Source of the DNA: Bryoerythrophyllum caledonicum
Taxonomy: Eukaryota > Streptophyta > Bryopsida > Pottiales > Pottiaceae
Assembly (NCBI GenBank): GCA_963971425.1
Contig: OZ020519.1
Location: forward strand, 22,360,786-22,424,785
Length of the DNA: 64,000 bases
Reading direction: 5' to 3'
Positions 12,431-24,904 of the stretch are shown here, in pieces; positions within the stretch are counted from its first letter, which is position 1; every line of letters starts with the position of its first letter. The notes below the pieces were generated by a model, which ran no database searches, was not told the DNA's origin, and was given only the letters and a program-made list of their open reading frames with translations. The translations under genes and the position numbers were made by a program.

Positions 12431-12495
12431 CAGCAGTGTAGTGTGGAAACGTACAAAAGCAAAAAGTACGTATACTTGTGTGAGGGTACTGTACA

Positions 12496-12919
12496 TCAGA
12501 AGTTGAAGTATCTGATGATGCAATAACATTAGAAGATGAAGGAAAATACACAAAAGTTAAAAAATGCAGTCGAAAATACATTAAAACTTAGGCTGATAAA
12601 ATGCAACAAAACTATTCTCCAAATGTCGTAGTGCAAACTTGGGGATGGGAGTTGCATGGGTGGGGATGCTCGTGTTGGAGCCTGAGTCCTTCGTCAATCT
12701 GAATCAGTGCAGCTCCAGTGAAAGCCGCGACAATCGACAACAACAACAACATGCGAAGTTGTGGTCGACGATTGCATCCCGCACTCGGAAATCTGCTTCC
12801 AGGACCAATGTGACTTGCGGATTGATTGCTTCGGAATTTGTAGAGGCTTCCTTCCACATTTGTATTGTGAAGCTTTATGGGAGAGACCAAGTAGCGCCAT
12901 CAGTAGAGGAGGCCAGCCC
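12496..12919 (+). promoter_or_regulatory. Presumed promoter and 5' leader of the ISE2 gene
   Basis: This stretch separates the foldback element from the helicase start codon. The open frame of exon 1 extends upstream to 12761, but sequence before 12920 lacks helicase-like content. I see no clear TATA box or other element; the assignment is by position only. Confidence 0.35.
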
Positions 12920-15900
12920 ATGGCGATGTCCTCCGCTCTGCCGTGGGTGGCGCCGGCGTCGCACCTTCATCGCTCCGCGTGTTGCCTCCTCTTCCGCACC
13001 TACCACCGCCGCTGCTCGCTCTCCCGCGCCGCGCGCCTTCTCTCCACACTTCTCCACAGTCCACGCAATCCCCAGGCTCTCAGCGGATGGAGTCACCGGG
13101 AACTAGGGTTTCCGCCTCTGAAGCTGCCATTCTCGGTCGGCAAGGACTTGAACGCGGCCCCCAGCAAGGAGGACACGCTTCCCGTGGAGAATTTCCAGGA
13201 CCAGCAGGAGGACGAGCTTGACTCGGATGACGAGGAGGATTGCGTTTACTATGATGCCTTTGCGGGCGAATCTGAGGAAGACGCAATCGCAGTTGGTGTT
13301 TTGAAGCACGGTGGCAAGGATAGAGAGAGGTTGAGGGAGCTTTGCGCGAGAGTGCAAGCGAGTGGGGAGCGCGCTGTATCAGCTGGAGACATTGCGGCTC
13401 TCTATGCCTTCCACTTCGACACGTTTCAGGTCCTTTGCGCTCTTGCTCTTCCACTTTTACAAGTTCTGCTGCTCTCGAGATTGGGGATGTGATTTTTTTT
13501 TTGTGAATCTGCAGAGGATGTCGATTGATGGATTCTTGAAGGGATCGTCGTTGGTGGTGTGTGCGCCGACTAGCAGTGGTAAGACCCTCGTTGCTGAGGC
13601 CGCGGCTGCAGCCACAATTGCAAGGGGGAAACGTTTGTTTTACACTACACCACTCAAGGCACTGTCGAATCAGAAACTTCGTGATTTCCGGTGCATTCTC
13701 GTTCTTGCATCCTCTTCTTTCTTTTTGGTAGTAGTTGGATGATTATCTTGCGTTGCGTGGTCTGGAAGGGGAATTTTTTTGGTTGAATCTGGTTTTTGTG
13801 ACTGGCATCATGCAGGGAGCTATTTGGAGAGGAGAATGTGGGGCTGCTTACAGGGGACGCCGCTGTAAATAGAGAGGCTCCTATATTGATTATGACCACG
13901 GAGATTCTGCGCAACATGCTTTACCAAAGGTATAGTGTTCACGAGAATTATTTTATTCAGACATCCTGGTTTAGGGCTTTAGCTTCGTAGAATCTGAATT
14001 TACAGTACCAAGGCAGAGTAGTCTTTCTAAAATGATCTGCAGTAACAGGTGCTTTTCTGGTATTTGTGACAGAGAGGTCTCATTTCTCTTTAGATTTTGG
14101 GGTTTGCAGTGTTGGAAGTGTGGAGGACGGTGGTCGTCTGGTGGATGTGGATGTTGTAGTGCTGGACGAAGTGCATTATCTCAGTGACATTTCCCGTGGA
14201 ACTGTGTGGGAAGAAACGGTACTTTCCAACACCCTCCCAAACGTATCAGCCAGCCATTGTTGCAACCGTTGTCTTTCTTACTCAGTTGAGGGTGTCGAGG
14301 AGTTCAATACGTTCAAGAGGAATTATCTCATGAAGTTGACATTCCTGTTGAGCAGGTAATTTATTGCCCCAAGGAAGTGCAGCTAATTTGTCTGTCAGCT
14401 ACGGTTTCTAACCCGGAGGAGCTTGCTGGTTGGATTGCTCAGGTTCGTCCATTATCATGTCACATTTAAATATGATCAGGTTGACAGTATATTTTGAATT
14501 ACGAAGAGTTGTATCATGCACCAGGAAATCTTACGATGTTTATCGACCTTAATACCAGAATATCTTGTCGAAATCACTTTGTGTGATCGCCTGCTCATAT
14601 ACAAAAAGCTTAATTGCTATAATGGCAACCCTCTGTCGTTCTGCTTTAAGACCTAGAACAATATGGGAAGCTGGTCTGTAGGAAATGCTTGAGGTGGGAT
14701 GCCATATGAGTTAAGATTGATCCTGTGCTGTATGGTCAGGTGCATGGCCCTACCGAGCTTGTGACATCATCAAGAAGACCTGTTCCACTTATTTGGCATT
14801 TTTCTACACGTCACTCACTTCTTCCACTCTTAAACGAACAGGGGAATGGAATGAACTGGTAAACCGTTCAGTCATATGTCTGGTCTTTATATTTCAGATC
14901 TCGATTACGTCAGAAGTACCATGTATGCTATCTCGCTGAAGGTTCGCTTTTGCAGCTTTATTTAGTGCTGATCATGTTGTAAGCACATAGATGTTGACGA
15001 GCCTTCTGCTTTTTCTGGTGATTCTTTATTTTTGGTCTGCAGGAGACTGAACCTTAGGAAGACTGAACGTGAGAGAGAGCCTGATCCATTCTGGGATGAA
15101 ATATCGGATCCACCTCGGAGGAAGCAGCGAAAACTTCTCAAAGCTGGTAGAGGCTCCAAAGAATTCAATTTTGGCAGTGAAAATCAACGGCGGTCAGGTG
15201 GGTGGGGCCAAACGGAAGAGCGTATGTCTGACGAAGAGGTTCAGTTTCTTCGGCGCAGACAGGTATAGCAGGATCTCAAGTCACAAATTGGCTCATTTTA
15301 GAACATATGACTTTTACCTCTGAATACGTCCTTCAACGCTTGGTTTTGTGCGAAAATATGGTATGGTAACAACTTTCTCTGGCCTACATCAACTCACCTA
15401 TTGAGAGCTGTCGTTTGGAAAAGTCTGTAACTCTCTTCTTGTTTTAAGCAGGTTCCACAAATCAAGGATACACTGCAGCAGTTGAAAGACCGGGACATGC
15501 TTCCAGCTATTTGGTTCATCTTCAGTCGCAGAGGCTGTGATTTAGCTGTCCACTATCTTTTGGTATTGTCTGCACTCCTCGTGTACTCATCTGCCCCAAC
15601 ACGATAATTCTGCGTTTTATAATATTCGTATGTTCCTGTATTGACTTGCTAAATTCGAATCTTAATTGGTTCTGTAAGTGTTGAAATTTTCTATTTCTCT
15701 GATCTTATTTATCTATTTTCTGAAGAATTGTTCGTCCATGCGTGTCAGGGAACAGATTTGTTGACCCTTGAAGAGCAGAGGCGAGTAAGAGATGCACTCG
15801 ACAGTTTCCAGGAGCAGCATCCAGATTCCGTGCGTGAAGTGGCAGTGAAACCACTTCTGCATGGAGTGGCTGCACATCACGCTGGTTGCTTACCAACGTG

Positions 15901-18900
15901 GAAGTCCTTCATTGAAGAGCTTTTTCAACAAGGTCTTATCAAAGTTGTCTTTGCAACGGAGACTCTCGCAGCAGGGATTAACATGCCCGCTAGGTATGAA
16001 TATGTGGACCTCTGGCAAAGAGTCGAAAGTCCTGTTGGCGACTGTGCAAGATGTGTGGATCAAGTCCTATCTGTGAGAGTCGGTCTGTTACCTTGTATAG
16101 ACTCAGTTTAATTTGTACACTTCTTTGTGCAATTCCAGCATTGGTGTCACATATGATCTCCATTTCAGGACGACTGTTCTGGCTTCCCTCAGCAAACGTG
16201 GCGACAATGGGCATCAACTGTTGAGCGCAAACTCAATGCTGCAGATGGCCGGCAGAGCAGGTCGAAGAGGTATTGATGTGCAAGGACATACAGTAGTGGT
16301 GCAAACACCATTTGAAGGTGCAGAGGATTGTTGCAAATTACTGTTCGCAGGAGCCGATCCCCTCATCTCGCAGTTCACGGCCACCTATGGCATGGCTCTC
16401 AATCTATTGGCGGTAAGGGCATACTTTCGAATGTCACCAGGGTGCATGCAGTTTTATTTATTTATAAATAGTCAAGATTCAAGACTCATCGATTGATGGA
16501 GTTTTTGTCGTCTGCAAGGACCAGTGCATTCATAGTATGTCCTGAATCCTATTTTTGCAGGGAGCAAGAGTAAAGACCACTCCAGAATCAGGCGGAAGTG
16601 AACAGATAAGAGTGGCAAGAAGTTTGGATGAGGCGCGTGCACTCGTTGAAAAGAGCTTTGGCAATTACGTGGGAGGTGAAGTAATGGTTGATGCTAGGCA
16701 GCAACTGGCACGGTTTTACAAAGATATTGAGTACTTAGAAAAAGAATTGTCTAGGGATGATGACGTTCTAGAAGGTCGTCTTACGCAAGGAGAATTTCAG
16801 GAATATCTTGTCATCAAGGAGAAATCGAAGGTAGCTTTCTCTCCCTTTAACTGCGATTTTTGCTTTGTTTTGCTGCAGAATAAGTTTCCCAATCTTATTA
16901 GGCGATTGTATTGTTGACAGGAAGCAAAGCGATTGATGAAAGAGCAGAGAAGAGTAGTTGAACGTCTGCGAGTTGCAACGGTGCAGCCCTTGCTGGATGC
17001 TCCCTCTGATGGAAAACCACCCTTCATCTGCCTATCTTTCCTTGAGCACCGCACTGGCGATGAGCGCCTTGTCCCTGCTTTATTCGTGGGACATGTTCCG
17101 CGCCCACCATTTGTCTCTGACTTAGTGAAGGTAAGGTTTCTCAATTTCTCAGTCTTTTGGTTGAATTGTTCAGAAAGCTTCGTGCAAAGAGTTGTAGCGG
17201 AATCGCAGGAGATTGTGGTATTGCTCTATTGAATGGTTAGTCATGAGCTTCTTTGGTCGCTTGGCAGTTGACAATGGAAAAAGGCCGATTGGAAGAATTT
17301 GAAGGTAACAGGGATGATGAGTCTTCGACAGAAGATGACGGTGATTCTGATCTTCGGCATTATCTAGCTTTGAGTTCAGATAACTCGTGGTACATGTTTA
17401 CTGCTAGAAGTGTTAAGAGTGTTCATACGAGTCTGATACATTTTGGCGAAGCGGGAAGACCTGTGGAGGAATTATTGAATGAGAAGCTGCAATTGAGGAT
17501 TTGGAAGTGGGAAAATCTTGGTCGCTCAGGATCTGGTCCTCTGAGTTGCGTTTGGTGTGCAGATAGCTCAATAGATACGTGGGCTTGGGGTTGTCAAGTT
17601 CCTGTGTTGAGCCAGCTCTCTAGTAGTACCCACAAGGTATTATATCTTACTCTTTCATTCTTGGTAGAGTAAAATATGCTGAATGGCATTTAGAGTGCTT
17701 CTCAAGCATTAACTTCATTTCTAATTTTGTGTTTCATTATGTTAGAAGCGGAGAAAGCCAGGCAGTAATGTAACTATTCTCCATGTACCCCTTTCGCTTC
17801 CATGAGCTGACAGCTAACAAATTTTGACCTCGGAAAATTTGCAGGTTCCCTCAGATCTTGTGAAGGCCGAGAGAGTGTTTGCTGATCTGCGGAAAGAAGC
17901 TTTAAAACTTCGGAAGAAGCTCAAAGGAACACAAGGCTATCGTGAATCAAGAAAACTTGTGGATCTGCAACGATCGCGGATGGATAAACTACAACGCATA
18001 AGAGCTAAAGCTTCCGGTATCGAGAATCGCATTAGTAGGATGCAGCCTTCAGGATGGAAGGAGTTCTTACAAGTAAGGCGAAGCACTTAGTAGCAGCTTT
18101 TGAAATGACTTTTTATTTTTTAAGCATAACTTCTCCGGAGACATGCAACTTAGGGAATGCTAATACTCATACGATATACCCTAGGAAGTCTGCGTTCTGT
18201 TTTCGTTTCATAACAGCTGTTGGTGGGACAGGTAGTGAAGGTGCTGCAAGCAGCCGGGGCATTGAATCCTGAATCTAACGAGCTTACACCGCTGGGCGAA
18301 GTTGCTGCGTCAGCAAGAGGAGGCAATGAGCTCTGGCTGGCTATTGCTTTTACCCATGGCATTCTTGATTCTCTTGAACCCGCTCAACTCGCAGCTGCTT
18401 GTGCTTCTCTAGTTTCAGATGGCATGAAATCTCGTTCTAAGGAAAGCCCCTCAAGGTACAGTACATAGACCCATGCCATTTTTTCAGAATTATTACTATG
18501 TAACTTACCTTTTGAGTTAGTGTTCTTTGTTTTTGGCATTTATCGTTTTGTAGTTAGTCATTAACTCCATTCATCATGTTGCAGTGGCATTTATGATGCA
18601 TCAAGTGACGTGAATGAATGGGCGGAGTCAATGGAAGAAGCACGGTCGCGGCTTCTCAGCATGCAAACTAAACACGGAATTGCTGTAAGTGCTTTATTCT
18701 GTTGATGCCAAAAGCCGCGTTAAAGGTCAGTTAGTTTCAACATAATGGTACGCTGTGTAGAAATACTGGATCATACATGGGAATTGATAAGTCTAATTTT
18801 CTCGCAGATTCCTGTCGAAATCAACACAGAGTTCGCAGGGTTGGTGGAAGCATGGGCAGCAGGAGTTACGTGGAAAGAGCTCATGGATGACAGTGAAATG

Positions 18901-19256
18901 GACGAGGGCGATGTGGCTCGTCTTCTCCGACGGTCTATTGACCTCCTTGCACAGGTGAAGTCACTTTTGTCCAACTTTCTGTTTACAAATAAATTCCTTC
19001 GTTTCTTTTTCTTTTTCTTTTAATAGCTCCCAGAAAACATTCATTGAGCTTTCAAGCGTAAATTCTAGAGAGCAATGTCAAGAAACCTAACCCTGTGTCA
19101 TTGCATGATAGTGAGCTTGCTGTTATTAATTGACGGCTCTGATTTTTGTGGTTACAGATTCCCCATTTACCTCATATTCATCCAAAGCTGGCAAGAACAG
19201 CTCGTGAAGCCTCCAAAATCATGGACCGGGCTCCCATCAGTGAGCTTCTTGGGTGA
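12920..19256 (+). CDS. ISE2: Plastid DExH-box RNA helicase ISE2/DExH15, 18 exons
   Basis: Exons are 12920-13429, 13515-13690, 13816-13929, 14110-14218, 14356-14442, 14740-14858, 15043-15262, 15452-15562, 15749-15993, 16169-16412, 16561-16830, 16921-17130, 17268-17636, 17845-18072, 18232-18455, 18585-18684, 18808-18954 and 19158-19256. All introns are GT-AG and phases agree, giving 1193 residues against roughly 1170 in land-plant ISE2. Residues 1-50 are Ser/Arg-rich, like a transit peptide. Helicase motifs: APTSSGKT (187-194), DEVH (286-289), SAT (317-319), [14 protein letters not shown] (about 550-564), [10 protein letters not shown] (589-598). The C-terminal Ski2/DSHCT-type region ends [14 protein letters not shown]2 acts in chloroplast RNA processing, translation and plasmodesmata regulation. 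The region between motif III and the second RecA domain (exons 6-7) is basic and diverged. The start is the first ATG followed by a transit-like stretch. No defect is visible; this is the one clear host gene. Confidence 0.95.
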
Positions 19257-21411
19257 AGGCATTCACTAACATCTGAGCCGGAAAATCACACTCAAAGTGG
19301 ACGCTTTTGTCGTGAAAAATCGCCAAAGTGGAGTTGCTTCTAGTTCCTCATTTTGCAGGTTAGTAAGTGCAACCTTTCTCTTGTTCTGTTATGTACCGTC
19401 AAGATTTATAACGGCCTCAAAGTGTGCCAGGGTCTGAGGTCTGGGAGTGCTTGTAAGTAACACATGGCGTGGATTTGAGAGAACGGCTATCACTGGGTGA
19501 CTCTTGAGTGTGGAAATACACTGACTGACTTGTTTGATGTGTATGTTTTAGGGAGGCGTAGATCCTCCTCAACATGATGGACTTGAAAGAGGTGCACTTC
19601 TCCATACATGGGGCCTACACTACAAGCCTCTGATGTGCAATGTATCGCACCATCACTGATTGTATCCATTCTTTCAGCTTCCGATCGGAAGCTCCAAGCA
19701 GAAGCCCTTGAGGCAGTACTTCAAGCACGTAATGCGGTCTATGCACATTTTGAAACTGGTCTGTTTCATGGAGGGCAGTAGCTGGAAGCACGACGCACGA
19801 TAGATTCCAAAATTCCCATCTATTTCCCAGATCTCAGGCATCATGATGAAGATATCAGCACATCGTAGATCATGTCCTGAGCATTCTTCCATGATCTGAT
19901 CATTGTTATCCACAATAGCAGTGTCAGCCTCCAGGCTACTACCCAGTGTTTATCTGACAAAACGCCAAACAGGGGCAGCCTTCAGAACATCGATTCCAAT
20001 TTTTGTGAGATTATTCATTAGACAGGAGGATTAATGCACCAGCAAAGGACCAGCATGATTGACCACCGCTTTGCATTACAACTGACGCTCCCGATTATGC
20101 TCTGCAGACCTTTTCACGGCTTTGCTTCGGAAGCAAGAATCACCAGGGCATGTGCATCATTGACCTGCAGCGAAGTACAAAAACACTCAGAAATCATCAC
20201 TTATCAGTAGTAAACCAGCAGAAGACTCCGGGACAGTTGTACTCACTGAACAAAAATGCAACAGATAAACCCACATGAGACGCGATAATTGATGAGGAAG
20301 AAGGCTCATCATGATGAACCACTAGAATCTGATAATGCACGTGAGATGCCGAGATCAGTCGCACAAAGCATCTCAGAATCAGTTTCCAACTGCTGTTCCT
20401 TTAAAAATATACTAATAATAAAATGCCGACTGGCCGTGAGATTCGCAGTGAAACCAATAACTTACATGTTCTAACGCCCTGAGCCAGTCCTGAGGAGCGG
20501 CGCCCACGTGCACACTTAGGAGATGGCACCTCTGAAGCCCCAGCCAAGGCAATTGGTGATCTCTTCGTTGTTTTGAGTGAGAGGCACTAAACTACAGCTT
20601 CCTACGTTGAAAAAAATACCTCCAAGTTGAGAGAAAACGGAGAAACTGTGAGGTGCGTTCTGAATTTAGTTGGTTGTGTCCAAATATTCAACACCGGCTA
20701 CTGTGGTGACGAATTGGGCCCACTAGTGTTGAAGCTTCGTTGCGGATCATGTAAGCGTCCGAGAAGCGTCTGAGATAGGTGCAGTAGTTGTTCCGGCCAT
20801 CAACAGCGTGCACCACCTTCTCCGAGTCTACCCACAACCTCACCTGCCTGCGTCTCGTCATGTGCATCTCTGGAATGATCCGAGGACGCTCGTCAAAATT
20901 CGGTCATTTGCTACTACCAGACTATGCTCTTGCCCAAAAAGCCCCTAAATGTAATCAATGAGGTAAATATCAGTAAATGCCAATCTAGGGGATTGGGGAA
21001 ACCTCACACTAAGTGTACACATGTGACCTTTTTTCTACTCTAAAGTTTTTCAAAAAATGACAAGTCGCGTTAGTTTTACAAATAGTGTTTGTAGCATTCA
21101 GGCCAGTAGTGACATGTAGTGTTTGAGTTTATGTTTAGTGCTGCCAACACTAAATTCTATTGGTAGTGTATTCGTCGTGGGCACTTGCAACAAGTAACTG
21201 TTGCCGTCTGAAAACATCTAGAACTCTCGTTTTCATTTAAAAGAGATATCTCAACTTAGTAAATGAAAACGTGTGAATAATTTATGAAAAGTCTCAGGGT
21301 TGACAAGCAGCAAAGTTCAACTTCAAAAGAAGCACTGAAAGTGTTTGAAAAACACATTTTAACATGTCAACTGCTTGTATTGCTGATGGAGTTCGCTGAC
21401 CACCGATGACA
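19257..21411. other. ISE2 3' flank and intergenic DNA; no gene recognised
   Basis: The first few hundred bases are probably the helicase 3' untranslated region. Beyond that only short frames are present and none resembles a protein family. No transposon ends or RNA genes were recognised until the tRNA at 21412. Confidence 0.4.
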
Positions 21412-21483
21412 GGTCCTGTAGTCTAGTGGTCAGGACATTGGACTCTAAATCTAGTAACGCGAGTTCTAAACTCGCCGGGACCT
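21412..21483 (+). tRNA. Gln-type tRNA with anticodon CTA (UAG-reading), candidate suppressor or pseudogene
   Basis: The 72 nt fold into a full cloverleaf. Acceptor GGTCCTG pairs with CGGGACC (one G-U). The D stem is GTCT/GGAC. The anticodon stem TTGGA pairs with TCTAG (two G-U). The T stem GCGAG/CTCGC is perfect. The loop CTCTAAA puts CTA at 21445-21447. The body resembles plant tRNA-Gln, whose loop is normally CTCTGAA, so one G-to-A change in the last anticodon base would convert CTG to CTA. The T loop is TTCTAAA, with T instead of the usual purine after TTC, which weakens the B box. The first T4 run follows about 45 nt downstream. It may be a pseudogene or SINE head, or a functional amber-reading tRNA; the sequence alone cannot decide. 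Confidence 0.7.
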
Positions 21484-21529
21484 CTCACTCGCTTCCACTG
21501 AAAGAGAATGCATCTCCTCCTTATTTATT

Positions 21530-21658
21530 GATTTTCCCCCTTTTTTTCCTTCCTTTTCCCCTTCCTTTTTGTCTTCCTCCCCCCCCTTTTCCCCTTTTTT
21601 TCCCTTTTTTTCCCCCTTTTTTTTTTCTTCCCTTTTTCCTTTTTTGTTCCCTTTTGGA
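21530..21658 (+). repeat. Polypyrimidine tract of about 130 bp
   Basis: Nearly uninterrupted C and T runs follow the tRNA-like gene by about 45 bp. This could be the tail of a tRNA-derived SINE or a simple-sequence tract. The frame through it (21426-21680) gives only Pro/Phe/Leu repeats and is not a gene. Confidence 0.7.
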
Positions 21659-22569
21659 GGGGGAGAAAGATTGGCTGTGAATCGGACAAGACACCCCTAA
21701 ATTAAAGCCCTCTAGCCCAAGTCACAAGATGGCCTTGCTTCCGCACACAACCTCAAAACGACCCCAATTGGCGTTGAATTGAGTGAGAGCTTTGAGCCTA
21801 TTATGCTCCGTGTTGGCGGCCATAACTCTCCCCCATGCCACTCTCTCATAACTGGTGAGGTCGTGCCAAAATGGTGCAATTTTCTATTCTATTTCTTGTC
21901 CTTACCATGTATGACATCTCTTGTTTATATTACCAGTATATGCAGACTACTAGTTGTGTCCGTTTTGGCAAGCACAAATATAATCAAAGAGGACTTTAAA
22001 TAACCTTGGCATTACCAATTTCTTGATTGGGCAGCTATTTATACTATTGCCACACTATATAGTCAGACCTTTTTAAATGATACTCATCGAGAGCGGAAAA
22101 AAATGTAACACTCATCGAGAGTATCACTTATCTAAAATATCATTTATAAAAACTTATAACACTTATCAAATATAACATTTATTAAAATTCAAAAAACAAA
22201 TAATTACACTTATCAAATAAAACATTTATAATTTTTTTAAAATAAACTATAACACTTATCAAAAATAACAATCATAAGCTTGAAAAATAATATTGTAACA
22301 TTTTCAAAAAAAATTTAAAAGACATCAAAAAATAAATCTATGACACATATTCAAGGTCACAATTGAAAGACTTCAAACAAAGTTTTATGGAAATAAGGGA
22401 TGAAAGTACAAATCAACTAAAAATTATATATCAATTAAGTCAACTCAAAAACATAATCTATATTGGTCTGGCAAGATTCTTTCACACGCCACATAGAAAC
22501 TTTCATCTGAAGCGAGCGAATGTTCTTCACATCTGACAAAACATTTTTCCGTCATTGCTCCAAAAATGT

Positions 22570-24581
22570 CTACAAGGTCTCAAGAGTATGATCTGCAGCA
22601 TCTAGTCCAACCTGTTGTACTACATCTTCACTATTCACCATATCCTCATCTAAATCACATTGTTGATAATCAAAGGGTAGTGAATCTATGATATCCTACT
22701 ATAATACAGTCTATTTGATGTTATATCACTAACTTCCGGTAATGAGCCTTAAAAGATGCAATAATACCTGCATCCATAAGTTGAAAAAAACTATTGGTAT
22801 TTGGTGGCAAGTACACTAACTTTGTTATCCTCAACTGTGAAGCCACATTTGGCACTTGATGACCAGAAAAGTTATCAACAAGTAGAGCTACTTTCTCTTT
22901 CCCTGCCGAAACCATACTTCTCTCAAAATCTAATATAAACCGCTCAAAAATATTAGTAGTCATCCATGCTTTCTTGTTAGCGGCCCGCAAAATACTTAAA
23001 TTCTCTGGATTCTCAATGTGTCTAGAAGTAAAAGCTCGAGGCTTGTGGTATTGGTTTATAACTAATGGAGGAAGACAAATACTACCATCAGCATTTGCAG
23101 TCAAGGCTACGGTGATACTCTCCTTTTTCTTCTTCCCTCCCACTCGCTTTGTAGCTAAGGTACTGTAATTGTCGTTTGTCTAGGATTGGAAATCCCAAGA
23201 ACACCAAACTAGTATAGGTGGATTCGAACACAAAGAAAGACTAGTTATATGAATTGGCTTTGTTAGTGTCACAATTGATAGTACTCTAATTACCTGAAAT
23301 TGGTTATACCATTCCAATACTCTGAGGATCATTACTTTGTCTTCACTCAATCTCCCTCAATTACAACAATTCTAGTTCCTCTAAACGTCCTCCAATTCTT
23401 AATCAATCACTCCACAATGTCTATAATCCTTTATTGCTTCACAATTCATTCATAATAATTGGCATTCTTGAACACCATAGCATTCTTAATTTTCTTCCAC
23501 AATAATTCAATTCACAATGTCTTCAATCTTTGATTTCCACATCACTTATACTATTCAATAATTTCAACTTCCACACATATTGATTCTTCACCAAAACTAT
23601 TACATTTCCAGACTTTACATTACACAATATTTCCATCACAGTTTCAATACTTCTCTCAATCACACTCGTTCATAACAAAATAACAAAATAAAGAAAACAA
23701 AGAGGTAGCACCAAGCTTACCCCGGCCCACCACTATCACAGTTTTGGCCTTGATTTGATAATCCTCAACTACTTTGTACCTTCAGCTTGAGATACCAACA
23801 CTTTTCTTCCTTCGGCCAGCTGCTAACAGTTACTTAACCTCTTTTTGAATCTAAACTTTTCAAATTGACTGACAAACTACTAACCAAGAGAGCAATTACT
23901 GAACTTTAACAATAACTAATGAGTAATCTACCACAAAATTGAATTCACTATTCTACAGGTACGGTTGGGCTCCAACCTAAAAAAATGACGGGTCTTGTCC
24001 ATGTTGAAAACATCACTAATTTCGTACTCAGCTACAATGGCCTTAATATTCTCCATTTGCACCAAAATTGTTGTTGAAGTACCTGTTGATGCATCCTCTC
24101 CGTGACGAACATAACTCTTGATGTTGAATCTTCTCTTAAATTTCCCTATCCATCCACTCGAAAATTGAAGTTCCTTCTCACTAGCATCTCTTGGTATCAA
24201 CTCATATAGCCTCTTTGTTGTAGCTACCACAGGATCATCTATTTAGGTAACACCCTTCTCCTCCATTCTAGTGAACCAATCAAAAGTTGCTTCCTCCAAT
24301 TTTGGACATTGTGCCTTCCTCACACGCTTGGAAGCACCTACACCCACGGCGATAGCCAATGCCTTCCGTTTCAATAACCTCCCAATAGTCAATGCAGATG
24401 CAAAATTGTTGAACTTGTCATTTGCCCACTCAACCAGTGCCTTGTGTGAAATCTTGCGGCCTGCAGCCAAGAGCTCCTCATGATAAGAAATGATTTCCTA
24501 TTGCTCCTGCAATGTGAATTCACGGCCCTTGACCGCGGCAACCTTCAGCCAAGGTGCAAGAGACAAAACCAGTAAATTCAT
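22570..24581 (-). pseudogene. Pogo/Tigger transposase, CENP-B HTH plus DDE, broken
   Basis: Read on the minus strand from an ATG at 24581, the protein begins with a CENP-B type helix-turn-helix (KGREFTLQEQ...EIISYHEE, ALVEWANDKFN). A second DNA-binding part follows (SSGWIGKFKRRFNI). The DDE domain has NMDKTRHFFRLEPNRT with the first Asp, LLVDNFSGH with the second, and MDAGIIASFKAHYR with the third. Breaks are visible: TAG at 24498-24500, TAA at 24243-24245, TAA at 22721-22723, a frame change near the end, and a 794-bp LTR inside the DDE domain. A C-terminal acidic tail continues to a TAG at 22570. In an intact copy this enzyme would cut the element at its TA-flanked ends. Confidence 0.85.
23164..23957. 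mobile_element. Solo LTR (794 bp) inserted in the pogo transposase
   Basis: The segment starts TGTAATTGTC and ends TTCTACA, so it has TG...CA termini with TGTA/TACA inverted tips. It is flanked by the perfect 5-bp direct repeat GGTAC at 23159-23163 and 23958-23962. Removing it and one repeat reconnects the DDE reading frame from NRT to LATKRVGGKKKK. No coding sequence lies inside. The pattern is that of a solo LTR left by recombination between the two LTRs of a retrotransposon. Confidence 0.88.
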
Positions 24582-24904
24582 CCTTGATACTTAATTATTC
24601 TACTTGCACCACTCTACAATAATAAAATTTGATCATTAAAAAATTAATTCTTTTTTATTTTTTAATAAAACTCTCTCTTAGTCACACCCAAACCCTCTCT
24701 TTCTCCCCCAAACCTCTTTCTTTTAAAATTAAAAATATAAACCCATTGTCCCAGCCCTCTCCTTGGCCTTCACTACATTGATCCCCTCTCTTCCACCCCC
24801 TAGAACCACCCCCCTAAACCCCCCTTAATCGCTCTATACCCTCCCTAAACCCACACCTTAAACCTTAACGCTCCCCGACCCTCCCTCCCAAACCCGGATG
24901 TACG

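Larger units (their letters stand above)
10231..12495. mobile_element. 2.27-kb foldback element with complex inverted arms
   Basis: The left end TGTACAGTACCCTC and right end GAGGGTACTGTACA are inverted, and similarity continues inward for about 145 bp (10231-10375 against about 12350-12495), including CACAAGTATACGTAC and CACTACACTACTGCCAACTT. The arms consist of repeats of about 178 bp in opposite orientation on the two sides. A TTAA MITE is inserted at 10375. No transposase is encoded. I could not identify a target duplication. Confidence 0.75.

Noticed and set aside
24790..24870. Telomere-like CCCTAAACC repeats
   Set aside because: The CCTAAACCC-like words are irregular and embedded in a C-rich stretch inside the pogo element, not a tandem telomeric array.
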